A stretch of 64,000 nt of DNA from an uncultured Spartobacteria bacterium (GTDB lineage Bacteria > Verrucomicrobiota > Verrucomicrobiia > Chthoniobacterales > Chthoniobacteraceae). The notes beneath the pieces were generated by a model that was given only the letters and a program-made list of their open reading frames with translations, was not told the DNA's origin and searched no databases. The stretch spans positions 31,002 to 95,001 of the forward strand of contig CAIXGS010000009.1 in NCBI GenBank assembly GCA_903919125.1. Reading direction: 5' to 3'. The position numbers and the translations under genes are program-made. Shown here piece by piece: positions 34,414 to 45,699 of this stretch; the stretch's first letter is position 1, and each line of letters starts with the position of its first letter.

Positions 34414-35837
34414 TTTTTTCGAATCACTATCAAGGTGATGTCATCATGTTGCGGTGCGGCTCCGACAAACTTTTTTAAGTCTTCGGTAAGCCGCTGTAAA
34501 ATCGCAACAGCGCCATCGGGTGCACTCTCTAATATAGCGTGGTTGGTGCGATCCATGCCAAACTCTTCTCCATCGACATCGAGAGCCTCGGTCACGCCGT
34601 CTGTGTATAAAATCAGGCAATCGTTGTGATGTAATTGCACCCCAAAGTCTTTCGTGACTCGATTAAAGACCTCCCCGCTATCAATCCCCACGGCCATTCC
34701 CGGCGGATTGACCTTACTAATCGAGTGGTCAGACGCTCGGTAAAGCAAAGGCGCGTCATGTCCAGCCCGACAGAGAGTTACTTCTGAAGAATTAGCCTCT
34801 AAAACGGCGTAAGCCATGGAGATAAACATGTCCTCTTTGATGTCTGGAAACATGCGCTCATTTACATTCTTAAGCACCTGTGCAGCAGAAAGTTCCCCAG
34901 AAGCTTGGCTGCGTAAAACGCTACGGCAAGTGGCCATGATTAAGGAAGCGGGAACCCCCTTGCCAGACACATCTGCGATCACGACCCCACAGTGCTCCTT
35001 GTCCACAGCTAGAAAATCATAGTAATCCCCGCTTACATGCCGCGCAGGAACGTTCAAACCAGTAATCTCAAACCCCTCCACTTCAGGGGATTTCGATGGC
35101 AACAGAATGCGCTGAATCTCCTGCGCCACCTGTAAATCGCTGTCCAATCGCCGCTTCTCCGCTGCATCGGAAAACACCTCAGCCGTGCGGAGCGTAAACG
35201 CAGATTGCTCTGCAAGCGTCTGAAAAACCTGCATATCCGACGCGGTGAAGGGCTCCGCAATCGGGGCGCGGGCCAGAACCAACACGCCAAAGCTGCGGCC
35301 GGAATACAACAACGGCACCACGGCCACATTCCCGGCAACGGCACCGAGGCGCCGCCCTGACTCCAAACGTGAATCCATGTGTCCAAGGACTTGCGCCTTC
35401 TCACTCTCCCACACTTCTGCGAGAATCCCCTCCCCTTTTTTGACGTGCCGAATGCGCAACTGCCTGTGGAGGGCCTCCAGCACGCCGACGCCATCGGGAT
35501 CAGTGGCCAAGGTCAAATCCATCAACGCGGGACAACCTCTTGCCACGAAGGCGGGTTGGAGCACGCTGTTGGAATCATCGGCAATGTAAATGGCACCGGC
35601 TTGGCCGCGCAGAATACGAAGCATGCCTTTTACAATAAGCGTATGCAAATCAACCGCTTTTGCAGTCCCAGAAAGCGCCTCCCCCAAGCCATGCAGAAAA
35701 TCAAACACCCGCGCTTCCTCCGTCACGACCTTCTCCTGAGCCCTTTTTAAGGCACGAATCCGCCCCTGTTGCCAAGCCACCACGCCAATCAAAGCGCTCA
35801 GCGTGGCTCCGCCGACGATTAGGGGCAGGTTATCCAT
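34410..35837 (-). CDS. RsbU/SpoIIE-type PP2C phosphatase with GAF domain
   Basis: 475 residues from the ATG at 35837; the frame is open 14 codons further upstream. There is one N-terminal membrane span (LPLIVGGATLSALIGVVAW), then a GAF-like domain (about 60-205) and a SpoIIE/PP2C-like phosphatase domain. The latter starts LQVAQEIQRILLPS and includes SGDYYDFLAV, VVIADVSGKGVPASLIMA, CRAGHDAPLLY, LILYTDGVTEA and APQHDDITLIVI, with metal-binding Asp residues intact. Such proteins usually dephosphorylate an anti-sigma antagonist (RsbV-like). No RsbV or RsbW partner is adjacent; instead the gene is coupled to grpE. Confidence 0.9.
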   Translation of the reverse strand: MDNLPLIVGGATLSALIGVVAWQQGRIRALKRAQEKVVTEEARVFDFLHGLGEALSGTAKAVDLHTLIVKGMLRILRGQAGAIYIADDSNSVLQPAFVARGCPALMDLTLATDPDGVGVLEALHRQLRIRHVKKGEGILAEVWESEKAQVLGHMDSRLESGRRLGAVAGNVAVVPLLYSGRSFGVLVLARAPIAEPFTASDMQVFQTLAEQSAFTLRTAEVFSDAAEKRRLDSDLQVAQEIQRILLPSKSPEVEGFEITGLNVPARHVSGDYYDFLAVDKEHCGVVIADVSGKGVPASLIMATCRSVLRSQASGELSAAQVLKNVNERMFPDIKEDMFISMAYAVLEANSSEVTLCRAGHDAPLLYRASDHSISKVNPPGMAVGIDSGEVFNRVTKDFGVQLHHNDCLILYTDGVTEALDVDGEEFGMDRTNHAILESAPDGAVAILQRLTEDLKKFVGAAPQHDDITLIVIRKK

Positions 35838-35999
35838 AGGTGTTGTAACGACGAGAAGCGTTGCACTGAGGCAACCCACTTTTCAAGTGTTAGAAACTTT
35901 TTCCAAAAAGAGGGCAATGAAATGCGTCCCCTCGAGCGATTCTTAAACTGTTTCGAGAAATCCGAATTTTATCAGAAGTCATGCTGATTTTACTCATTT

Positions 36000-37100
36000 T
36001 CAACGCACCGACCGAACCTCAGTTTCAGTTGGTTTCACTCGAAGCGCCACCCTCGCCCTCGAATTTTTCGCAAAGTCACGTTGATCCTCGGGCAAGTCCG
36101 GGTCCCCTAAGGCCAAGTCAAACTCTTTGAGCGCCCCCTCGCCCTCCCCGCTCATCGCCAACGCCTGCCCCAAATACACCCGATACCACGACGTCGAACG
36201 TCTTTCCTTCTCCGCGATTCCGATCAACTTTCGCAACACGCCGACTTCCTCTTGGATGGCGCGGACCTCATGGGCGATTTTTGCATGAGTAAAAAGCATC
36301 ACGGGATCCTCCGGTGCCTCCGCCAACAATTCAGCCGAGAGCAGGTACGCCTCTTCGAATTGCTTTGAAAAATAAAGCCCCTGCGCCTTCACAGAACGCG
36401 CGGCTCGCTCCCGCCTCCCACTCCCTTGCAACGCCCGATCGGCCGCCGCCACCGCCTGAACCCACTCGCCCCGCGCCAACCGATACGAACCCTCCGCCGT
36501 CCACACCGCAGCGCTCTCACCGTCGGCAGCCTTTGCCAGTTGAAGCAACTCCACCGCCACATCCAACCGAGACGCCGCCACCAACCGCTCTGCCATCGCC
36601 GCCATCGCCGTCGCTTTGACGCGCGCCCCCGCTCCATCCCACTGCGTCGCGATCCTCAAAATAGCTTCCCGCGTCAATCCGCCACCCGTTTGACGACTAT
36701 AAACGGAGCACCACGAATCTACCCAACTCAAAGCCCAGTCCTGCGTCTTAATTAGATGTTCGGTAAGCGCCTTAAATTGAATAGGATCCCCGACTAAGAG
36801 AAGTGCATCAAAGTGCTCCTGCCGGTCTAGTTGCCGAAACAGTTTCGGGCTCAACGCAGCCTGTGCGAGGGACCTAATGTGCTCAGAACCAGCCAACCGA
36901 TCCCCAGGCTGTAGCCACGCAGGATTGCGCTTGATGACTGCTGGCAACGCCGCGCCGTTGAAGTAAACTGTCTTTGCGCCCAAGCCCTCCAAATGAGCGA
37001 ACGCGGGCTCGGAGCTCTGCCAGGCCTCGAGGGCAAGAGGCTTCGAGCACGCACACAGACTCGCGTAAGCCAGACTCAAAGTAAGTAGAAGACGCCGCAT
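36000..37100 (-). CDS. TPR-type lipoprotein or secreted protein
   Basis: 366 residues. The N-terminus (LLLTLSLAYASLCAC) fits a signal peptide with a lipobox-like LCAC, so it may be lipidated. The C-terminal half holds degenerate helical pairs typical of tetratricopeptide repeats (AERLVAASRLDVAVELLQLA, YRLARGEWVQAVAAADRALQ, YLGQALAMSGEGEGALKEFD). The first 150 residues do not resemble anything I recognise. It follows tcdA by 70 bp on the same strand. Confidence 0.72.
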   Translation of the reverse strand: MRRLLLTLSLAYASLCACSKPLALEAWQSSEPAFAHLEGLGAKTVYFNGAALPAVIKRNPAWLQPGDRLAGSEHIRSLAQAALSPKLFRQLDRQEHFDALLLVGDPIQFKALTEHLIKTQDWALSWVDSWCSVYSRQTGGGLTREAILRIATQWDGAGARVKATAMAAMAERLVAASRLDVAVELLQLAKAADGESAAVWTAEGSYRLARGEWVQAVAAADRALQGSGRRERAARSVKAQGLYFSKQFEEAYLLSAELLAEAPEDPVMLFTHAKIAHEVRAIQEEVGVLRKLIGIAEKERRSTSWYRVYLGQALAMSGEGEGALKEFDLALGDPDLPEDQRDFAKNSRARVALRVKPTETEVRSVR

Positions 37101-37170
37101 GGGGATGCTGAAACTAGCACATTGAAAAGAAGGCTGCTTGCAAAACCCTCTCCAAGCTCACGCCGCCAAA

Positions 37171-37965
37171 TTACCCAGCCGCGATGCGCGCCACCACTTC
37201 GCCCGCTGCCACAAACCCGAAAACGCCTGTCACAAATGTCGCAGCCCCAAAGCCGCTACTGCAGTCTCTCGCCAGCGCGCCGCCTTTTTCTCGCTCCTGG
37301 CACACCTCCCCGTTGGCCCAAGGATACACGGGGGCTTCCGGGGAATAGACGCACGGCACATCAAACAATTGCGTCGGATTTTTCGGGAAACCGTGTTCCT
37401 TGCGTAAATCCCTGCGCACCACTTTCAAAAGCTGATCCTGCCCCGTGAGCGCCAAATCGTTGACCAACACCGCTGCGCCGTCCCGTTTCCCTCCCGCGCC
37501 TCCTACGGTCAGGACGTTCACGCCACGAGATTTACAGCCGGCAATCAGCAGGCATTTGTGAGCGGGAACATCGATGGCATCCACCACCCAGTCGTAAGGC
37601 GTGGAAAAAAAACGCTCGCAGGTGGCCGCCGTGAAAAACTCCTGCTCCGCGTGGACGTTGCAATCCGGGGCGATTTGCGCGACGCGTTGGGCGAGCACGG
37701 CCACTTTGGGCATGCCGACGGTCTGAGTGAGCGAATGGAGCTGACGGTTGACGTTTGAGATGCAGACTTCATCAAAATCCACCATACTAATATTGCCAAT
37801 TCCCGAACGGGCAAGCGCTTCCACCGTCCAAGAACCCACTCCTCCAACGCCCACCACGCACACCCTAGCCTGCCGCAAACGCGCCAAACCCTCCCTGCCA
37901 TACAATCGCGCAATGCCACCAAATCTGGGATCAACCTCCTCTGGGGAGCCTAGCATTTCCTCCAT
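37171..37965 (-). CDS. tcdA: tRNA threonylcarbamoyladenosine dehydratase
   Basis: 264 residues from the ATG at 37965, which has a good ribosome-binding site (GGAAGG, five bases upstream). A GTG two codons earlier is in frame. It is an E1-like (ThiF/MoeB/HesA) ATP-binding fold: RVCVVGVGGVGSWTVEALAR, ISMVDFDEVCISNVNRQLHS and VVDAIDVPAHKC. C-terminal features (VYSPEAPVYPWANG, GAATFVTGVFGFVAAGEVV) match TcdA/CsdL rather than ThiF or MoeB. It makes cyclic t6A at position 37 of tRNA. It lies 12 bp after hsp33. Confidence 0.92.
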   Translation of the reverse strand: MEEMLGSPEEVDPRFGGIARLYGREGLARLRQARVCVVGVGGVGSWTVEALARSGIGNISMVDFDEVCISNVNRQLHSLTQTVGMPKVAVLAQRVAQIAPDCNVHAEQEFFTAATCERFFSTPYDWVVDAIDVPAHKCLLIAGCKSRGVNVLTVGGAGGKRDGAAVLVNDLALTGQDQLLKVVRRDLRKEHGFPKNPTQLFDVPCVYSPEAPVYPWANGEVCQEREKGGALARDCSSGFGAATFVTGVFGFVAAGEVVARIAAG

Positions 37966-37977
37966 AAACACCTTCCG

Positions 37978-38778
37978 CTAATCCGCCCGATTACAGTGCG
38001 CCTCAAGCGCTTCCCGCGAAATAACGTACCGCGCCCCGCATCGAGGGCAAGCCATGCGAATCGCCAGTTCATCGCCAAACAACCCCTCCGGATCCATGCG
38101 CAGGACCGGTCGCAGGATGTCCATCATTTTCAATTGGTCGCAACTGCACTGCCAGCGATAAACCCGCGTCTCCAAAAGCGCCATCTCCTCCTGCGTGTCC
38201 AATGAAAGTACATCACTCAACGTCAACGATTCTATCCACCCTTCCTCGCAGTCTGGTTGAGCGCACACCATGACGTAATCTTCTGGGTTAACTTCAAAAA
38301 AACGAGCCAGACGCTGCTCACTTTGACGGTAAAACCACTCCACCGCCTCCTTCACAGAGTCTCCCTCAAACTCGACAAAACTACGCCCCGGCGACTCGTT
38401 GCCCCGCACGATCTCGGCACAAAACAGGTTGCGGCCCGTTTTTTTAACCTGCTCCGTAAAAACCTGACCGACCACCTGTCCGCGCGGATTGTCGCCAGCG
38501 ACGAACAGATTAACGGCCTGCGCCTCAAAGTGGAGCGTCCACGCGGCCACCTCGGTTCGGGGCCTCGACGCGGCGTAAAGAATCAGCGCAGCAAGCGCCT
38601 CCTTTAACATCGTATCATGTTGCATTAAATGCTGATACCCGAACTGGCCCTGATGCAGGTAATAATCCAGATACAAATCCCCCAAATGCGCACGGGTAAC
38701 CAAAGCGTTGCGGCCCCTCACAAAATAACTGTGCACTTCCAAAGGCGACTGTTCATCTAAAACATCCATTGGAGCCAT
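37978..38778 (-). CDS. hslO: Hsp33-family redox-regulated chaperone
   Basis: 266 residues from the ATG at 38778; a TTG at 38787 and an ATG at 38769 are also in frame. The C-terminal zinc switch is intact: CxC in WQCSCDQ followed about 30 residues later by CxxC in CPRCGARY. The N-terminal domain (YLDYYLHQGQFGYQHLMQHD, LFVAGDNPRGQVVGQVF) is divergent from E. coli Hsp33 but follows the same order. Oxidative stress would release zinc and activate holdase activity. It is divergent from thuA. Confidence 0.85.
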   Translation of the reverse strand: MAPMDVLDEQSPLEVHSYFVRGRNALVTRAHLGDLYLDYYLHQGQFGYQHLMQHDTMLKEALAALILYAASRPRTEVAAWTLHFEAQAVNLFVAGDNPRGQVVGQVFTEQVKKTGRNLFCAEIVRGNESPGRSFVEFEGDSVKEAVEWFYRQSEQRLARFFEVNPEDYVMVCAQPDCEEGWIESLTLSDVLSLDTQEEMALLETRVYRWQCSCDQLKMMDILRPVLRMDPEGLFGDELAIRMACPRCGARYVISREALEAHCNRAD

Positions 38779-38849
38779 TGTAGGCAATGAAACGCCGGAG
38801 GAAAAAACTTTGTTTCTCTTAAAACATCCTGTCAGGGATTGTTTCCTCG

Positions 38850-39887
38850 ATGAAAAACCTCCAGTACCGCCTCATTCTTGCCTCCACTATTCTGGCAGGC
38901 ACAACCCTCCAACCCACTCTGCTGTTCGCTGCCGATGCGACCCCAAAGCGTGTCGTTCTTGTCACCGTAACCACCGGCTTCCGTCACAGTTCCATCGCCA
39001 CGGCGGAAAAGGTGATTCAAAAGCTCGCGGAAGAGTCCAAGGCGTTCTCCATCGTCGCGATGGTGCAACAGCCCGACATTGTCGTGCCACGTAAGCCGAA
39101 CGCCCCCAAGCCACTCGCAGCCGACGCCGATGAAGCCGCAAAGAAACGTTTCGAGAACGACACCAAGCGCTTCGACGAGGCCATGACAAAATGGACGCCT
39201 GAGGTCGATGCACAAGCCAAGGCGGCTCAACAGCAGTTAAATGAACAAATTACAGCCCGCCTCGCCGCCCTCGCCCCAGCCGCGCTCGACTCACTCAAAG
39301 TCGATGGAGTCATCTTCGCCAACACCACGGGCGACCTTCCTCTTCCAGACAAGGAAGGCTTCATCCAATGGGTCGAAAAGGGCCACGGCTTCATGGCAAT
39401 GCACTCGTCCAGCGATACTTTACACGGCTTCCGCCCCTACATCGAGATGCTTGGTGGCGAATTCGAAACCCACGGTGGACAAGCGGCCGTGGAATTAACC
39501 CCGCTGGATCCTGCCCACCCAGCATCCGGCGAACGCCTCACCCCGTGGCCTATCGCCAAGGAGGAAATGTACCACATCAAATCCTACGATCGCTCGCGTG
39601 TGCATGACATTTTCGCCTCCCCGACTGTCCCCATGGACGGCAGACCTACACAGGGAGAGGCTCGGCATTTCCCTGTGTCGTGGGTGCGCAACCAAGGCAA
39701 AGGACGCGTATTTTACACCAGCTTGGGCCACAGGGAAGACGTCTGGGATGATGACGCAAACCTCGCCAACCGCCTCAACCCGCCGGAAGTTTCCAAGCAA
39801 TTTCAAAAGCACATACTCGGCGGCATTCGCTGGGCGCTCGGCTTGGCAGAAGGCAGTGCTGAGCCGCAAGTGAAGGCGGCGAAGTAG
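38850..39887 (+). CDS. Secreted ThuA-domain protein
   Basis: 345 residues with a signal peptide (cleavage near LLFAADA). ThuA/trehalose-utilisation fold: VVLVTVTTGFRHSSIATAEK, GVIFANTTGDLPLPDKEGFI, GHGFMAMHSSSDTLHGFRPY, YHIKSYDRSRVHDIF, and the C-terminal GRVFYTSLGHREDVW and GIRWALGLAEG. An Ala/Lys-rich insertion (about 90-135) is unusual. The domain is related to class I glutamine amidotransferases but lacks the nucleophile Cys, and its biochemical role is unsettled. It is common in Verrucomicrobiota next to carbohydrate-degradation genes. Confidence 0.88.
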   Translation: MKNLQYRLILASTILAGTTLQPTLLFAADATPKRVVLVTVTTGFRHSSIATAEKVIQKLAEESKAFSIVAMVQQPDIVVPRKPNAPKPLAADADEAAKKRFENDTKRFDEAMTKWTPEVDAQAKAAQQQLNEQITARLAALAPAALDSLKVDGVIFANTTGDLPLPDKEGFIQWVEKGHGFMAMHSSSDTLHGFRPYIEMLGGEFETHGGQAAVELTPLDPAHPASGERLTPWPIAKEEMYHIKSYDRSRVHDIFASPTVPMDGRPTQGEARHFPVSWVRNQGKGRVFYTSLGHREDVWDDDANLANRLNPPEVSKQFQKHILGGIRWALGLAEGSAEPQVKAAK

Positions 39888-39908
39888 TTCTAGTAGCTCT
39901 AGTGACTG

Positions 39909-42711
<2,803 letters not shown>

Positions 42712-42780
42712 TCCGGCTCGCGACACCCATCCTTTGCCCCGCAGCCACACCTAGGTCTTTAGCCTCCTTTCCACCTCACG

Positions 42781-45363
42781 ATGTACTCGAAGAACGAAAA
42801 AGTCGAAAAAGTGAACGTCGCCGACGAGATGTCCAAATCCTTTTTGGACTACTCCATGTCGGTGATCGTCTCCCGTGCGCTCCCTGATGCGCGCGACGGC
42901 CTCAAGCCCTCCCAGCGCCGCATCCTTTTTGCGATGAGCGAACTGGGCATCACTCCCTCGCGCAAACACTTAAAGTGTGCGAAAATCGTCGGGGAAACGA
43001 TGGGCAACTACCATCCCCACGGGGACCAGGCCATTTACCCTACTCTCGTCCACATGGCCCAGTACTGGGCAATGCGCGAGATGCTCATTGAGGGCCAGGG
43101 CAACTTCGGCTCCGTCGAAGGCGATCCACCCGCGTCCATGCGTTACACCGAGGCTCGGTTGCGCCACCTCGGCGCCTCCCTCATGGACGACATGGAGAAG
43201 GACACCGTGGATTTCGTCCCCAATTATGACGAAACCCGTGAGGAACCGACCGTTCTTCCCGCAGCCTGGCCCAATTTGCTCGTCAACGGCGGCACCGGTA
43301 TCGCCGTGGGGATGGCCACAAATATTCCCCCCCACAACCTTGGGGAAATCCTCGATGCAATCTGCGCGCAGATTGACGATCCGGAAATCACCATTGAAGG
43401 GCTGATGGCCCACGTGAAGGGTCCCGACTTTCCTACGGGGTGTATCCTTCTAGGCACCAAGCCGATCCGCCAGTATTTTGAGACTGGAAAAGGTTCCCTG
43501 CGCGTGCGCGGAAAAGTTTGCACGGAAGAGATGAAGGGCAACCGGGAGGCGGTCATCGTCACAGAAATTCCCTACAACGTAAACCGGGCGGAGTTGATCA
43601 AGCGCATTGCGGACTTGGTCAATGAGAAGACGTTGACCGACATCAGCGCGGTGCGCGACGAATCCACGGAGGAAACGCGGGTAGTCATCGAGCTGAAGCG
43701 CGACGCCAATCCGAAGGTGGTTATTAACAACCTCTTCAAGCACACTTCGCTTGAGACGACCTTCTCTGTGGCGATGCTGGCGATCGACCATGGGCGTCCG
43801 AAGTTGCTTTCTCTCAAGGAAGCCATCTCTTGCTACATTGAGCACCGCCGCGAAGTGGTTCTGCGCCGGACCCGCTTTCTGTTGCGGCAGGCAGAGGAGT
43901 TGGCCGAAAAGCTTGCCGGTTTCCTCATCGCAATCACCAATATTGATGACTTTATCCGCATCATCAAAGATGAGTCCCGCGACCGTGATGACGCGCGCAC
44001 TCGGCTCATGGCGCTTTCCTGGACTCGTGAAGCGGTGGAAAAAATCGGCATTCTTATTCGTGACGAAGCACGTCTGGTAAACGGCGCGTACAAGCTCTCG
44101 GAACGTCAGGCGAGTTCGATTGTGGATCTGCGTCTGTATCAGTTAACAGCATTGGAGCGGGAAAGTATTCAGAAGGAATATCAGGCGCTTTTGGATACTA
44201 TCAGAGATCTTATCGATATTCTCGGGAGCGAGTTCCGCGTCTTTTCGATCATCAAAAAAGAGTTGGGTGATATTAAGGCCAAGTACGCCAACAAACGTCT
44301 TACCCAGATCGTCCCTGATGAAGGCGAGATCTCGATTGAAGATCTCATCGCCAACGAAAGCACCGTAATCACCCTCACGCATCGAGGCTTCCTCAAGCGC
44401 ACTTCCATCGCGAGTTTCCCCGTGCGCAATCGCGGGGGCACCGGCATGAAAGGCATGCAGACTAGGGACGCCGTCAACGCAGAAGATGAGGATGATTTCG
44501 TCGAGCATCTTTACACTGCGACCACGCACGATTACCTGATGTTCTTCACCCAATCTGGGCGTTGCTACGTTGAGCGCGTGTTTGAATTGCCGGAAATGGG
44601 GCGCGCCGCCAAGGGCCGCTCTATCGCCAACTTCCTCAACTTGCGGCCTGACGAAAAGATTGCGGCAACCATCCGCATCACTGGGCGCAAGACGGATGAG
44701 GAGACCTTCACCGACCAGCTCAACATCGTTTTCGCGACTAAAAACGGGATCGTCAAAAAGTCGAACTTGCGTGACTTCGTTAACATGCGCAAAGGCGGGT
44801 TAATCGCGATCAAGATTGAGGAAGGCGACCAACTCATCACGGCTAACGTCACCGACGGCAACAGTGAAATGGTGCTGATTTCGCGTCACGGCATGAGCAT
44901 TCGCTTCAACGAAGAGGATGTTAAACGCCAGTCGCGCGACACTATCGGCGTCTGGGGCATCCGGCTGGAAACGGGTGACACGGTGGTCGCAGCCGTCCTC
45001 GTAGACAACAACTGCACGCTTCTTGTGGCCGGAGAAAATGGCGTGGGCAAACGCACGACCTTCGAGGACTATCGCCTTCAGACCCGCGGAGGCAAGGGCA
45101 TCATCACCATGAAGACCGGGGATAAAACCGGCGAAGTGGCGGGTGCTTTAGCGGTGCGGGATTCTGACGAGATCATGCTCATCACGACCAAGGGCAAGAT
45201 GGTTCGCATTCGTGCGCGCCAGATTCGCGAGGCGGGACGCAATACGATGGGCGTCAAGCTTATAGAGCTCAAGCCAGGCTCCAAATTGCAGGCGATTGCG
45301 CCAGTGGTCAGCGGCGAAGACGATCCGTCCGAAGAGGTGGAAATAATCACCCCAGAGGAATAA
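42781..45363 (+). CDS. gyrA: DNA gyrase subunit A
   Basis: 860 residues. The breakage-reunion domain has the catalytic Tyr122 in ASMRYTEARL and the numbering matches E. coli exactly. In the quinolone region the sequence is HPHGDQAIYPTLVHMAQ, that is Gln83 and Pro87 where E. coli has Ser83 and Asp87. The C-terminal beta-pinwheel is present, but the first-blade GyrA box (QRRGGKG in E. coli) reads VRNRGGTGMKG, while a closer match, QTRGGKG, occurs in a later blade. It forms an operon with gyrB. Assignment to gyrase rather than topoisomerase IV rests on pairing and overall similarity. Confidence 0.94.
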   Translation: MYSKNEKVEKVNVADEMSKSFLDYSMSVIVSRALPDARDGLKPSQRRILFAMSELGITPSRKHLKCAKIVGETMGNYHPHGDQAIYPTLVHMAQYWAMREMLIEGQGNFGSVEGDPPASMRYTEARLRHLGASLMDDMEKDTVDFVPNYDETREEPTVLPAAWPNLLVNGGTGIAVGMATNIPPHNLGEILDAICAQIDDPEITIEGLMAHVKGPDFPTGCILLGTKPIRQYFETGKGSLRVRGKVCTEEMKGNREAVIVTEIPYNVNRAELIKRIADLVNEKTLTDISAVRDESTEETRVVIELKRDANPKVVINNLFKHTSLETTFSVAMLAIDHGRPKLLSLKEAISCYIEHRREVVLRRTRFLLRQAEELAEKLAGFLIAITNIDDFIRIIKDESRDRDDARTRLMALSWTREAVEKIGILIRDEARLVNGAYKLSERQASSIVDLRLYQLTALERESIQKEYQALLDTIRDLIDILGSEFRVFSIIKKELGDIKAKYANKRLTQIVPDEGEISIEDLIANESTVITLTHRGFLKRTSIASFPVRNRGGTGMKGMQTRDAVNAEDEDDFVEHLYTATTHDYLMFFTQSGRCYVERVFELPEMGRAAKGRSIANFLNLRPDEKIAATIRITGRKTDEETFTDQLNIVFATKNGIVKKSNLRDFVNMRKGGLIAIKIEEGDQLITANVTDGNSEMVLISRHGMSIRFNEEDVKRQSRDTIGVWGIRLETGDTVVAAVLVDNNCTLLVAGENGVGKRTTFEDYRLQTRGGKGIITMKTGDKTGEVAGALAVRDSDEIMLITTKGKMVRIRARQIREAGRNTMGVKLIELKPGSKLQAIAPVVSGEDDPSEEVEIITPEE

Positions 45364-45397
45364 GCCGAACAGGCTCGGGAACGTGAGTTTATCCAGA

Positions 45398-45444
45398 GAT
45401 CAGGGGCGTGCTCGCTTGATTAGTAGCGAGTGCACGCCCTGATC
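45398..45444 (+). terminator. Long stem-loop downstream of gyrA
   Basis: GATCAGGGGCGTGCTCGCT pairs with AGCGAGTGCACGCCCTGATC across a short loop, with only one or two bulged bases. It starts 35 bp after the gyrA stop codon. No T-run follows, so it may act as an RNA-stabilising 3' end or a weak terminator. Confidence 0.5.
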
Positions 45445-45462
45445 CGCCAAATGGGTTTCCAG

Positions 45463-45494
45463 CATCAAAGGCCGCCTCCATCAAAGGCCGCCTC
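45463..45494. repeat. Tandem duplication, 2 x 16 bp
   Basis: CATCAAAGGCCGCCTC occurs twice without a gap. It is non-coding. Confidence 0.6.
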
Positions 45495-45699
45495 GATGGT
45501 GTGGTCATTGATTCTGCATTAAACCGCGCAGACTTTAGTTTGGGTGAATCTCTTAAGATTTCTAAAATTAAGAGCCATCCGAAGAAGTCCGATTTTTACC
45601 AAAAAATGTCGGCATTGAATTGTGCCTGCCTAGGTTATTCATTGAGCTCGTCGGATCACCCTTGGCCGCCGCTTCCTTCCAACTTCACCCCCGTAAACC

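Larger units (their letters stand above)
45364..45699. other. Intergenic region after gyrA
   Basis: 336 bp containing a strong hairpin and a 16-bp tandem duplication, listed separately. The remaining 200 bp are AT-richer and show no gene; they presumably hold the promoter of the cytochrome-propeller gene. Confidence 0.5.
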
